From an uncultured Clostridia bacterium (GTDB lineage Bacteria > Bacillota > Clostridia > Oscillospirales > CAG-272): 25,438 bases of DNA. Under the pieces are notes generated by a model. That model was given only the letters and a program-made list of their open reading frames with translations. It had not been told where the DNA came from and searched no databases. The first letter of the stretch is position 1. Each line of letters opens with the position of its first letter. Made by a program: the position numbers and the translations under genes. The DNA lies in contig CAJGCT010000028.1 in the NCBI GenBank assembly GCA_904501985.1, positions 1 to 25,438 of the forward strand, read 5' to 3'. Of the stretch, positions 1 to 7,864 are shown piece by piece.

Positions 1-825
1 GTTGAATACGTTGAAGAGGATGGGCATTCCTGCATCGGAATACTTACCGTCCATACCCCAGAGTTTAGTAATCTGGTCCATCGAAGCAAAGTTGAGAGCC
101 TCAAGAACGGGGCCGCGTCCGGTTGCACCGTCTCCGCAGTTGGAGATAACGATACCGGGCTTGTGGTTGGATCTCTTGTAGAGAGCCGCACCGAGAGCGA
201 TAGGAGCGGATGCTCCGACTATTGCGTTATTGGGCATAAGGCCGAAGGGAATGAAGAAAGCGTGCATAGAGCCGCCGAGACCCTTGTTAAAGCCTGTGGT
301 TCTTGCGAAGATTTCAGCAAGTGCGCCGTAGAGAAGGAAGTTGATAGCAAGCTCCTTCACGTTGCCGCCTGCATTCATGTGCTTTTCAACAACATTGAGA
401 ACAGAACCGTCAAGGAATTCCTTCATGATATCGTAAAGCTCGGTGTCGTCAAGCTTTTCGATGGAGGAAAGACCCTTTGCGAGAATTTCGCCGTGGCTTC
501 TGTGAGAACCGAAGGAGAAGTCGTTGATATCAAGGCAGTAAGCCTCACCTACTGCGGATGCTTCCTGACCGATGGAAAGGTGAGCAGGACCGGGGTTGTT
601 GTACTGAACGCCGTTGTACTCGCTCTTTACCTTAACCTCGTTAAGCATGGTCTCGAACTCGCGGATGATAGCCATATCGCGGTAGATTCTCATGAAATCT
701 TCCTTGGTGTAAAGCTTCTTCTCCTGTGCGAGAGTTTTGTTGTACTGACATACGGGAATATCCTCAAAATGGATATAGCCGGGCTCAAACGCTTTCGCAG
801 GATCTACATATTGACTCTTAGGCAT
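1..825 (-). CDS. 2-oxoacid dehydrogenase E1, alpha-type part (3' end cut by window)
   Basis: This is the thiamine-diphosphate E1 component that decarboxylates a 2-oxoacid and passes the acyl group to the lipoyl arm of E2. The first 275 codons are present and the frame is still open at base 1. Visible motifs are the loop SHRSHG (about 107-112), GLGGSMH (182-188) and the TPP/Mg motif GDGATG (231-236); the window stops about where the closing Asn of that motif is expected. There is an N-terminal extension of about 40 residues before the usual E1 start (KEDFMRIYRDM), and the stretch between the HG loop and GGSMH is longer than in ordinary E1 alpha. Both could fit the long fused alpha-beta E1 of some Clostridia, but the beta part lies outside the window. 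The start is ATG with AAAGGAG upstream. It is the last gene of deoR-E2-E3-E1. The substrate (pyruvate, acetoin or branched-chain) cannot be told. Confidence 0.88.
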   Translation of the reverse strand, partial: MPKSQYVDPAKAFEPGYIHFEDIPVCQYNKTLAQEKKLYTKEDFMRIYRDMAIIREFETMLNEVKVKSEYNGVQYNNPGPAHLSIGQEASAVGEAYCLDINDFSFGSHRSHGEILAKGLSSIEKLDDTELYDIMKEFLDGSVLNVVEKHMNAGGNVKELAINFLLYGALAEIFARTTGFNKGLGGSMHAFFIPFGLMPNNAIVGASAPIALGAALYKRSNHKPGIVISNCGDGATGRGPVLEALNFASMDQITKLWGMDGKYSDAGMPILFNVFN

Positions 826-886
826 GATTTTTTATCTCCTTTTGTTTATTTTTGTGTGTGGGAATTTGTTTGTATATAGGATGCGC

Positions 887-1009
887 GCTTTCTTGAAAGA
901 AAGCTGTGCAAAGAACTTTATACAAGGAAATACAACCGCTAAGGGATTGTATTGTGCGAAAATTCGCTTTATTCGCGCCGCCTTCATGGCCCCGCACCAT
1001 TACGGCGGC
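887..1009 (-). other. Structured spacer between E3 and E1 genes
   Basis: The 228 bases between E3 and E1 hold no convincing gene but several inverted repeats. One has 6-bp outer arms at 977-982 and 1004-1009 plus 4-bp inner arms at 986-989 and 997-1000, separated by a symmetric 3x3 internal loop. Another has perfect 7-bp arms at 887-893 and 898-904. A short GCGAA/TTCGC palindrome lies near 955-967. None is followed by a T-run on the minus strand, so they do not look like plain terminators. They could be processing or stability hairpins that set the E1 level relative to E2 and E3; that role is inference. Confidence 0.4.
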
Positions 1010-1053
1010 TTAGGGGCACGTGAAGGGGGTGTTTTTGAAGTAAGAAAGTGGAA

Positions 1054-2415
1054 TTATATACCGAACATACCCTCGCGGATAACCTCGCATACGGTGGGGT
1101 GGGGGAATACGAAATTGCGTACATCCTCAACTCTCATCTGCTTTTCAACCATCATAGCCGCACCGTAAATGATCTCGGATGCGTATGTACCGATCATGTG
1201 TACGCCAAGCACACGTCTGTGTGCCTTGTCGATGATGATCTTAACGATTCCGTCGCCGCCCTCGTTCTCAGCAACATATCTGCCGCTGTAACGAAGTGTG
1301 AAGGATTCAACCTTTGCATCAAGTCCCTTTGCCTTAACGGTGTCGGAGGTCTCGCCGACGGAAGCAACTTCGGGGTTGGTGTATATAACAGCAGGGATAG
1401 CGTCGTAGTTGACAGCATCCTTCTTGCCAAGCATATCGTTTACAGCCGCCTCGCCCTCGCGGTATGCGGTGTGAGCAAGCATGGACTTGCCGTTTACGTC
1501 GCCTGCCGCCCAAACGCCTGCGATATTGGTCTTGCCGCACTCGTTTGTAACGATAGCACCGCGCTCGGTGAGAACATTGATGTTCTCAAGACCGATTCCG
1601 GCAGTATTTGCACGGCGTCCTACTGCGCAGAGCACGCAGTCAGCGGAAACCTCCACGGTCTTGCCCTCATATTCGCAGGTAACGGATTTTGTGCCAACGC
1701 CTGTAACCTTTGCGCCAAGCATAAACTCTACGCCCTTCTTCTTGTAGTTCTTAAGAAGAATAGCCGCGATCTCGCTGTCTGTGGGACCACCGATGTGATC
1801 CATCATCTCGATAACGGTAACCTTAGAGCCGATGGAGTTGAAGTAAGATGCCATCTCCATACCGATAACGCCGCCGCCGATTACTACAAGCTCCTTCGGA
1901 ACTGTAGTCATATCGAGAATCTCACGGTTTGTTTTAACAAAACCGGAGGTTACGCCCTCGCGAAGTCCGGGGATGGGCGGAACTGCCGCAGAAGAACCGG
2001 TGCAGATAAGAAGTCTGCGTGCTTCGTAGGTCTCATCGCCTGCCTTAACAGTAAAGAGGTCACCCCTCTTGCCGGTGATTTCAGCGTGAGCGTTCACAAC
2101 GGTGATGCCGCCGTGCTTCATCTTCATGCCGATGCCGCCAACAAGCTGTTTTACAACCTTGTCCTTGCGAGCAACTACTGCCGCATGGTCAATAGAAGCG
2201 TTAGGGAGCTTTACGCCGTAATCTTCGCTGTGCTTAGCATAGTCAAAAATCTTAGCGGAGTAGAGAAGTGTCTTTGTAGGAATGCAGCCCTCGTTAAGGC
2301 ATACACCGCCAAGAGCACGCTCCTCAATAACGAGGGTGGAAAGTCCTCCCTCTGCGGCACGCTCTGCCGCATTGTATCCGGCGGGACCGCCGCCGAGAAT
2401 TATAAGCTCGTACAT
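1054..2415 (-). CDS. lpdA: Dihydrolipoamide dehydrogenase (E3)
   Basis: FAD-dependent enzyme that reoxidises the dihydrolipoyl arm of E2 and makes NADH. The 453-residue length is normal. The sequence shows the FAD-binding GGGPAG (8-13), the redox-active disulfide C39-LNEG-C44, a second Rossmann motif GGGVIGMEMA (about 178-187) for NAD, the FAD-contacting AAGDVNG segment, and the C-terminal HPT (His439) with Glu444 that form the His-Glu pair at the dimer interface. It has no N-terminal lipoyl domain, unlike some Clostridial and streptococcal E3s; the lipoyl domain is on E2 here. The ATG has GAGGAGG ideally placed and lies 15 bases after the E2 stop, so it is surely co-transcribed. The order E2-E3-E1 differs from the usual E1-E2-E3. 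Confidence 0.96.
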   Translation of the reverse strand: MYELIILGGGPAGYNAAERAAEGGLSTLVIEERALGGVCLNEGCIPTKTLLYSAKIFDYAKHSEDYGVKLPNASIDHAAVVARKDKVVKQLVGGIGMKMKHGGITVVNAHAEITGKRGDLFTVKAGDETYEARRLLICTGSSAAVPPIPGLREGVTSGFVKTNREILDMTTVPKELVVIGGGVIGMEMASYFNSIGSKVTVIEMMDHIGGPTDSEIAAILLKNYKKKGVEFMLGAKVTGVGTKSVTCEYEGKTVEVSADCVLCAVGRRANTAGIGLENINVLTERGAIVTNECGKTNIAGVWAAGDVNGKSMLAHTAYREGEAAVNDMLGKKDAVNYDAIPAVIYTNPEVASVGETSDTVKAKGLDAKVESFTLRYSGRYVAENEGGDGIVKIIIDKAHRRVLGVHMIGTYASEIIYGAAMMVEKQMRVEDVRNFVFPHPTVCEVIREGMFGI

Positions 2416-2430
2416 TTATGTATCCTCCTC

Positions 2431-3750
2431 TTACTTTGCAAGAAGCAGCGAGAAGTGCTCAAGGTTTGCGCACAGCTCCTTTAAGAAGCGAGCCGCCGGA
2501 GCACCGTCAAGTGCACGGTGGTCAAAGGTAAGGGAAAGACCCATTGCAGGATATACATCCCCGTCCGCATTTACGCGCTGAGTAATAGCGCATACGCCGA
2601 GGATAGCAACCTGCGGGGGATTTATTACGGGAGTGAAGCTTTCAACGCCGAGAGAGCCGAGGTTGGTAACGGTGAATGTACCGCCGGAGAGCTTGTCGGG
2701 GGAGATTGAGCCGCCCTGTGTCTCCTTGATAAGGCTCTTTGCGTTTGCGGAAAGCTCGGAGAGAGACATGGTGTCTGCCGCCATAAGGGTGGGCACCATA
2801 AGTCCGCGCTCGGTATCAACAGCAATGCCGAGATTTACGTTGTCGAAGATACGAACAACATCATCAAGCCAATGTGCGTTGAGGTCCTTGTGATTCTTAA
2901 GAGTCTTTGCGGCAGCATAGAGAACGATATCGTTAAGGGTGATGTTGCCCATACCGAGAGCCTCGCCGTTTGCCTTGAGATTCTTTCTGAATTCCATGAT
3001 CTCGGTAGCATCAAAGGATGCATTGAGAGTAAGCTGTGCCATATTTGACAGCGAAGCGTGCATGGATTTTGCAATAACCTTGCGGATATTGGTGATCTTA
3101 ACGTCGGTGTAACCGCCGGTGGTCTTAGTTGCTGCAAGAGCTTCCGAAACAGCCTCGGCAGCTTCCTCAATGACCACACGCTCACCTGCAAGGAAGCGTT
3201 CAACTGCATCAATAGTAGTTGTCTTTCCTGCATCGAGAAGCGCGTTTACATCACGCTCTATAATTCTTCCCATAGGACCGGTTGCAGTAACCTTGGAAAG
3301 ATCTGCGCCTGTTGTAAGAGCAAGCTTCTTTGCTCTGGGGGAGATGCGGAGAATATCGCCTGTCTGAGCCTGTACAGCAGGAGCTTCTGCCGGTGCAGGT
3401 GCCGCTTCCTTCTTTTCTTCTACGGGAGCAGCAGGTGTTGCCGGAGCTTCGGTTGCAGCAGGTGCCGCCGGAGCTGCGTCTGCCTTCGGAATAAGCGCGG
3501 AAATGTCCTCTCCGGCATCACCGATGATGCAAACTACCTCAAGGCAGGGAACATCGTCACCCTCAGCGGCAAACACTTCAAGAAGAGTGCCTGCGACCTC
3601 GGATTTTTCATCAAAGCTTGATTTGTCCGTCTCGTAGGAGAAAAGTACGTCGCCTACCGCTACCGTGTCGCCTTTTTTCTTAGCCCACTCGGTAATGATA
3701 CAACTTTCAACGCTCTGTCCCTGACGAGGCATAATAACTGCGGTTGCCAT
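2431..3750 (-). CDS. 2-oxoacid dehydrogenase E2, dihydrolipoamide acyltransferase
   Basis: Core acyltransferase that moves the acyl group from lipoyl to CoA. Domains in order: one lipoyl domain (about 1-80) with the lipoylated Lys43 in ETDKSS; an Ala/Pro/Glu-rich flexible linker (about 88-128); a peripheral-subunit-binding domain (about 133-172, starting RISPRAKKLA); and the catalytic domain to the end with HRALDG (His411, Asp415). Length of 439 residues is normal for a one-lipoyl E2. The ATG is preceded by AAAGGAAG. It is 42 bases after the deoR stop and 15 before E3. Substrate specificity cannot be read from the sequence; pyruvate is the default guess, acetoin or branched-chain acids are alternatives. 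No lipoate ligase or lipoate synthase lies in the window, so lipoylation is supplied from elsewhere. Confidence 0.94.
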   Translation of the reverse strand: MATAVIMPRQGQSVESCIITEWAKKKGDTVAVGDVLFSYETDKSSFDEKSEVAGTLLEVFAAEGDDVPCLEVVCIIGDAGEDISALIPKADAAPAAPAATEAPATPAAPVEEKKEAAPAPAEAPAVQAQTGDILRISPRAKKLALTTGADLSKVTATGPMGRIIERDVNALLDAGKTTTIDAVERFLAGERVVIEEAAEAVSEALAATKTTGGYTDVKITNIRKVIAKSMHASLSNMAQLTLNASFDATEIMEFRKNLKANGEALGMGNITLNDIVLYAAAKTLKNHKDLNAHWLDDVVRIFDNVNLGIAVDTERGLMVPTLMAADTMSLSELSANAKSLIKETQGGSISPDKLSGGTFTVTNLGSLGVESFTPVINPPQVAILGVCAITQRVNADGDVYPAMGLSLTFDHRALDGAPAARFLKELCANLEHFSLLLAK

Positions 3751-3792
3751 GTGTAAATCTTCCTTTCAATTAGAGTTATATATGAATATTTT

Positions 3793-4560
3793 TTATTCCG
3801 TAACGATGATTTCAACGCCGGCTTCAATAGCGGCGCGGGTGATGTCATCCGGCAGCGGCTTGTCAGCCACGATCGTATGTACATTTTCAAGCTGACAGAA
3901 TGTAAACGGAAGCGAGCGGTCAAGCTTAGACGTATCCATAAGCACTACAACGCGGCGCGCCTTTTCCACGACCATGCGCTTAAGCTCACACTCAGAGTAG
4001 TTTCCGCTGGTAAATCCATCCTTGATAGAGAGTCCTGACGGCACAATGAATGCTATATCTATATTGATATCTTCAAGGAATCTGAGAGCCTGATTTCCCG
4101 ATATTGAAATATTGTCGCGATTCACCATTCCGCCAACAATATTTACTATAGCCTGATTCTTTTTTATAAGCTCCAAAGCTATGTTGGGTCCGGTGGTAAC
4201 TATAGTATGACGCTCATCGGGCAAAAGCGATGCCAGAGTCAGCACGGTAGTGCCTGAATCAAGGAACAGTGAGCGTCCTGTTTCAATAAGCTCTATAGCG
4301 CGTCTCGCTATCTTTTCCTTTGCACTCATGTTCTCACCAAGTCTCTGATGGAAGGAATCCTCCATTGATGTGGTGATGAATTTCATTGACCTTGCGCCCC
4401 CGCGCACCTTTATAGCTTCACCTTGCTGTTCGAAATACTCGATATCACGGCGAAGGGTCATACTTGACACCTCAGGGAACATGACTTCAAGCTCCTTGAG
4501 GGAAACAAACGGTTTTTCAAGAAGCAACTCTTTTATAGCTGCTCTGCGAGAAGTATTCAC
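3793..4560 (-). CDS. DeoR-family transcriptional regulator
   Basis: Predicted repressor: an N-terminal winged helix-turn-helix (about 1-56, with MTLRRDIEYFE as recognition helix and VRGGA as wing) and a C-terminal DeoR sensor domain with DSGTT (101-105), which in this family binds phosphorylated sugars or related metabolites. Length 255 is typical. I chose a GTG start at 4560 because GAAAGGAGG lies 8 bases upstream; an ATG 15 codons earlier gives a non-family N-terminus with no good ribosome binding site. It is the first gene downstream of a consensus promoter and is followed after 42 bases by the E2-E3-E1 genes, so it most likely autoregulates and controls the dehydrogenase operon. A DeoR regulator next to a 2-oxoacid dehydrogenase is less usual than the sugar operons this family normally controls. 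Confidence 0.92.
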   Translation of the reverse strand: MNTSRRAAIKELLLEKPFVSLKELEVMFPEVSSMTLRRDIEYFEQQGEAIKVRGGARSMKFITTSMEDSFHQRLGENMSAKEKIARRAIELIETGRSLFLDSGTTVLTLASLLPDERHTIVTTGPNIALELIKKNQAIVNIVGGMVNRDNISISGNQALRFLEDINIDIAFIVPSGLSIKDGFTSGNYSECELKRMVVEKARRVVVLMDTSKLDRSLPFTFCQLENVHTIVADKPLPDDITRAAIEAGVEIIVTE

Positions 4561-4603
4561 GAAAATTGCCTCCTTTCGGCAGAAATAACGCTTAACTACG
4601 CGC

Positions 4604-4655
4604 AAATGTTAACTCCGCCTCGAAATTCACATAATTCAAGCCCAAATTAACATTT
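4604..4655. promoter_or_regulatory. Candidate operator pair downstream of deoR promoter
   Basis: Perfect 9-base inverted repeat: AAATGTTAA at 4604-4612 and TTAACATTT at 4647-4655, 43 bases centre to centre (about four helical turns). It lies between the -10 box and the deoR start, a good place for a repressor to block transcription. DeoR-family operators are often repeated AT-rich half-sites of this sort. Binding is inferred, not shown. Confidence 0.5.
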
Positions 4656-4664
4656 TACATACAT

Positions 4665-4693
4665 ATTGTAACACAAATCGACCTGTTTGTCAA
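4665..4693 (-). promoter_or_regulatory. Sigma-A promoter of deoR-E2-E3-E1
   Basis: On the minus strand TTGACA (4693-4688) and TACAAT (4670-4665) are separated by exactly 17 bases. The predicted start site is near 4658, leaving a leader of about 100 bases before the deoR GTG. Confidence 0.87.
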
Positions 4694-4762
4694 TGCGTAT
4701 TTCCACCAATTACAGGCGCTTTTTATGACCATTTGAGCTAACTTGCCCAAAAGCGCAAGCGA

Positions 4763-4792
4763 AAATGTTCAGGCGACCTTATTTTAACATTT
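4763..4792. promoter_or_regulatory. Second candidate operator pair upstream of deoR promoter
   Basis: AAATGTTCA (4763-4771, one mismatch to the downstream half-site) and TTAACATTT (4784-4792, overlapping the folD stop codon) face each other 21 bases centre to centre, about two helical turns. They lie about 70-100 bases upstream of the -35 box. Together with the downstream pair this could allow DNA looping by a multimeric DeoR protein. The overlap with coding sequence makes chance a real possibility. Confidence 0.35.
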
Positions 4793-5626
4793 TTTCGCCG
4801 CAGTGAGCGTATTTTTAAGCAGCATTGTTATGGTCATGGGACCAACTCCGCCGGGAACAGGGGTGATGTACGATGCCTTTTGGGAAACAGTGGCGAAGTC
4901 TACGTCACCGGTAAGTTTACCGTCAGCTTTTCGGTTCATACCAACGTCAATAACAACAGCACCCTCTTTCACCATATCTCCGGTGATAAAGTCCGCCTTG
5001 CCGATAGCAACCACAAGTATGTCCGCGCGTCGTGTGACCTCGGCAAGATCCTTTGTACGGGAATGGCAGACGGTAACAGTGCCGTTTGCATGGAGAAGAA
5101 GCATAGCCTGCGGCTTTCCAACAATATTTGAGCGTCCCACGACCACACATTCCTTGCCGGAAACGTCAATACCGCTCTTTTCAAGCAGTACCATAACGCC
5201 TGCCGGAGTGCAGGGAAGAAAATCGTAGTTGCCTATCATGATTTTGCCCACATTCAGCTCGTGGAAAGCATCAACGTCCTTTTTCGGGTCGATATTGGCA
5301 ATTATAATCTCGTCGTTAAGATGCTTCGGAAGAGGAAGCTGTACAAGAATACCGTGGATAGAGTCGTCACCGTTGAGCTTATGTACAAGCTCCAAAAGCT
5401 CTTTCTCGCTGGTGTTTTCCGGAAGCTCATAAACCTCGGAATGGAAGCCTACCTCCTCACAGCCCTTCTTTTTGTTTTTTACATACACCTTTGATGCAGG
5501 ATCTTCACCTACGATTATTACAGCAAGTCCCGGAGTAACACCCTTTGCCTTCAGTGCCTCACACTCAGCGGCGATCTCAGAACGAACCTCTGCCGCTATC
5601 TTTTTTCCGTCAATAATGTTTGCCAT
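4784..5626 (-). CDS. folD: Bifunctional methylenetetrahydrofolate dehydrogenase / cyclohydrolase
   Basis: Interconverts 5,10-methylene-, 5,10-methenyl- and 10-formyl-tetrahydrofolate, feeding purine and formylmethionine synthesis. At 280 residues it is the normal length. Visible motifs are the catalytic Tyr48 and Lys52 (YVKNK), the nucleotide-binding GRSNIVGKP, CHSRT, and the C-terminal PVPGGVGPMT signature. The ATG at 5626 is chosen over an upstream one because GAGGAG precedes it and MANIIDGKKIA is the family N-terminus. The lgt stop lies one base upstream and the ribosome binding site is inside the lgt 3' end, so translation is probably coupled. It is the last gene of the comEC-to-folD run; I see no strong terminator after it, so transcription may continue into the deoR operon. 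Confidence 0.97.
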   Translation of the reverse strand: MANIIDGKKIAAEVRSEIAAECEALKAKGVTPGLAVIIVGEDPASKVYVKNKKKGCEEVGFHSEVYELPENTSEKELLELVHKLNGDDSIHGILVQLPLPKHLNDEIIIANIDPKKDVDAFHELNVGKIMIGNYDFLPCTPAGVMVLLEKSGIDVSGKECVVVGRSNIVGKPQAMLLLHANGTVTVCHSRTKDLAEVTRRADILVVAIGKADFITGDMVKEGAVVIDVGMNRKADGKLTGDVDFATVSQKASYITPVPGGVGPMTITMLLKNTLTAAKKC

Positions 5627-5627
5627 G

Positions 5628-6569
5628 TTATATCTCCTCATTTTCGTTAATTGTTTCTTTATTTTCCTGTTTATCTGACGCGGTATACACCTCGTCATAC
5701 TCCGCCGCGTCAAGCCTGCGACGTCTCGCACGCACAAGACCGGATATCATCAAAATCACGCCGCCGATAACGCACACCCCAGCCACAAGCTGTGACACGC
5801 GAACAGTCTTACCGAGCATAGTTTCGAAAAGGTACAGGCTGTCAGTGCGCAGTCCCTCGATAAAGAAGCGTCCGAATCCGTACCAGATAAGATAGGTAAG
5901 CACATTCTGTCCGTCAAATTTCTTCTTTTTGTAAATAAGCATAATAAGCGCAAAGCCGAGAATATTCCACAGAGATTCATACAGGAACGTGGGGTGGTAA
6001 TACTGCATACTTCCGATGCCGTCCTCGATGATTCCCATGCGCCATGGAAGATCGGTTACGGTGCCATGCGCTTCGGCGTTGAAAAAGTTCCCCCAGCGTC
6101 CGATTGCCTGACCGATAATAAGTCCCGGAGCGGCAACGTCAAGAAGCTTTACGCACTTAAGCTTTTTTATTCGTGAATACACAAATATAGTCAGTGCTCC
6201 GGCTATAACTCCGCCGTATATGGCGAGTCCGCCGTTCCATATAGCAATAACATCCTCAAATGTCCGGTATTCTCCCGGCTTCGAGAGTACATAATAAAGT
6301 CTTGCGCCGATCATGCAGAAGATTATGAGGTAAATTGCAAGATCGAACATATCATCCGATTTGATTCCCTCATATTTTGCTTTTTTAAGCGCGATCATGA
6401 ATCCCACCACCATTGCAAAGGTGATGATTATGCCGTACCACATGATAGGATGCGAGCCGCCGTCCGAAAACGGGAGCGGTATTCTGAATGCCACCGGATC
6501 AAGCTTGAAATTGCCTATCCCAAGCCCCGGAAACGAAATAATATTTGCAAGAAACGCGCCTATCATCAT
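5628..6569 (-). CDS. lgt: Prolipoprotein diacylglyceryl transferase
   Basis: Integral membrane enzyme that attaches diacylglycerol from phosphatidylglycerol to the lipobox cysteine of prelipoproteins, the first step of lipoprotein maturation. The Lgt signature GRWGNFFNAEAHG is present, as are the HPTFLYESLWN segment and the early HPIMWYG motif. Several hydrophobic helices span the 313 residues, followed by a charged, Glu-rich tail of about 35 residues that is not part of the core. The start ATG overlaps the TGA of the upstream protease gene (ATGA) and is preceded by GGAGGGT. No lspA is seen in the window. Confidence 0.96.
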   Translation of the reverse strand: MMIGAFLANIISFPGLGIGNFKLDPVAFRIPLPFSDGGSHPIMWYGIIITFAMVVGFMIALKKAKYEGIKSDDMFDLAIYLIIFCMIGARLYYVLSKPGEYRTFEDVIAIWNGGLAIYGGVIAGALTIFVYSRIKKLKCVKLLDVAAPGLIIGQAIGRWGNFFNAEAHGTVTDLPWRMGIIEDGIGSMQYYHPTFLYESLWNILGFALIMLIYKKKKFDGQNVLTYLIWYGFGRFFIEGLRTDSLYLFETMLGKTVRVSQLVAGVCVIGGVILMISGLVRARRRRLDAAEYDEVYTASDKQENKETINENEEI

Positions 6570-7864
6570 TCACCCTCCGTTTCCATGGGATTTACGATTG
6601 CAAGAGAGTAATACTCGTCACGGAACGCTTCATTAAGAAGCTTTGTCACGTCCTCGTAGGTGACAGCTCCCATAATATCGGCATAATCAAGAAGATCGCC
6701 GCCGTCAATCTTAAATTGCAGGAAATTGTTCGCGATCTCCTCAGTGCTGTCAAACCACTTTATCATAGCGGCATAAAGAGCTCGCTTAGAGCGCTCGAAG
6801 TCCTCCCTCGGAAGACCGTTTGCTTTAGCATCCTCCACGCAGGCTTTGAATCTCGCGAATACTTCATCCGGGTCCGCTCCCTCGGAGAACACTGTGTTGA
6901 ATGCAAAGCTCTCACCTATTCCGTAGCCCGCATCAAAGCTGCCTGTGATAAGTCCCTCCTCATAGAGAGAATTGTACAGCTCGCCTGCCTTTCCGAACAG
7001 GATATCGTTGAGAATATCGTAAGCGGCACTCTTTTTCATTCGCTCGTGCGGATCGTCCGGAATGTGCACATCCTTGACACCGATGGCAAACAGCGGCTGT
7101 GCCACCTGCATGGCATATTCGCTTCTCGCCATATATACCTCCGCCCTCTCCTCCGGATACTCGCGGATTATCTTTGCAGGAGCCTGCTCACGGAGCACCT
7201 TGTCGCAGACCTCACTCACATCGTACACGTTAACGTCGCCGCAGACAATAAGCATCATATTCGAGGGGTTGTAGAACACCCTGTAGCACTCGTAGAGTAT
7301 GTCCGCCGTAATATGGGAAATAGATTCCACTGTTCCTGCCACATTTATGCGCACATTGTGCTTCTCGTACATAGCTTCAAGCAGCATATGATAGAGCCTG
7401 CGGAAAGGATGGTCGTCATACATCTGTATCTCCTGTGCTATGATGCCCTGCTCCTTTTCCACTGTTTCGGGAGTGAAGTAAGGCGTGCTGACGAAATCAA
7501 GCAGTATTTCAAGAGATTCCTTGAAATTCGAGGTGCAGGAGAAAAGATAGGCGGTCATGTTGTTGCCTGTGTAGGCGTTGGCAGAAGCACCGTATCTTGC
7601 AAAGCGCGAAAACGTATCCTCACCGTTTGGATTTTCAAAAAGCTTGTGTTCAAGATAATGGGCAATACCGTCGGGAACAACGGTAAAATCGTCATCACCC
7701 TTGAGCTTGAATTTTGAATCTATTGAGCCGTATTTTGTGGCAAACAGAGCGTAAGCGGTGGACAGCTTTTTCGGGAACACGTACACGTCAAGTCCGCTCT
7801 TATGCTTGAAGCTGTAGTATTCTTCCCTCAGAAAATCATTTCTCTTTATGCTGACGTTAAGCAT
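6566..7864 (-). CDS. M16 zinc protease, YfmH-like (catalytic subunit type)
   Basis: Member of the pitrilysin/M16 family with the inverted zinc motif HYLEH (His69, Glu72, His73) and a third ligand Glu145 at the standard distance, so it should be catalytically active. Length of 432 residues is one M16B two-domain unit. Two starts are possible. I prefer ATG at 7864 because AGGAG lies 9 bases upstream, while the ATG at 7873 abuts that site. It overlaps the stop of the preceding non-catalytic paralogue, typical of the YfmF/YfmH-type pair that works as a heterodimer. Such pairs have been linked by name to elongation factor P modification in Bacillus, but no efp gene is in the window, so the substrate is unknown. 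Confidence 0.9.
   Translation of the reverse strand: MLNVSIKRNDFLREEYYSFKHKSGLDVYVFPKKLSTAYALFATKYGSIDSKFKLKGDDDFTVVPDGIAHYLEHKLFENPNGEDTFSRFARYGASANAYTGNNMTAYLFSCTSNFKESLEILLDFVSTPYFTPETVEKEQGIIAQEIQMYDDHPFRRLYHMLLEAMYEKHNVRINVAGTVESISHITADILYECYRVFYNPSNMMLIVCGDVNVYDVSEVCDKVLREQAPAKIIREYPEERAEVYMARSEYAMQVAQPLFAIGVKDVHIPDDPHERMKKSAAYDILNDILFGKAGELYNSLYEEGLITGSFDAGYGIGESFAFNTVFSEGADPDEVFARFKACVEDAKANGLPREDFERSKRALYAAMIKWFDSTEEIANNFLQFKIDGGDLLDYADIMGAVTYEDVTKLLNEAFRDEYYSLAIVNPMETEGE

Noticed and set aside
163..879. Plus-strand open frame of 238 codons over the E1 gene
   Set aside because: The minus strand encodes a clear E1 with the TPP motif; this is a shadow frame.
1048..2484. Long plus-strand open frame of 478 codons opposite the E3 gene
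   Set aside because: It is the antisense shadow of lpdA, whose minus-strand product has all expected motifs; the plus-strand product resembles no family.
4742..4759. CTTGC/GCAAG hairpin after folD as a terminator
   Set aside because: Only five base pairs and no T-run; not reported as a terminator.
6545..7717. Plus-strand open frame of 390 codons over the catalytic M16 gene
   Set aside because: Shadow of the minus-strand protease, which carries HxxEH.
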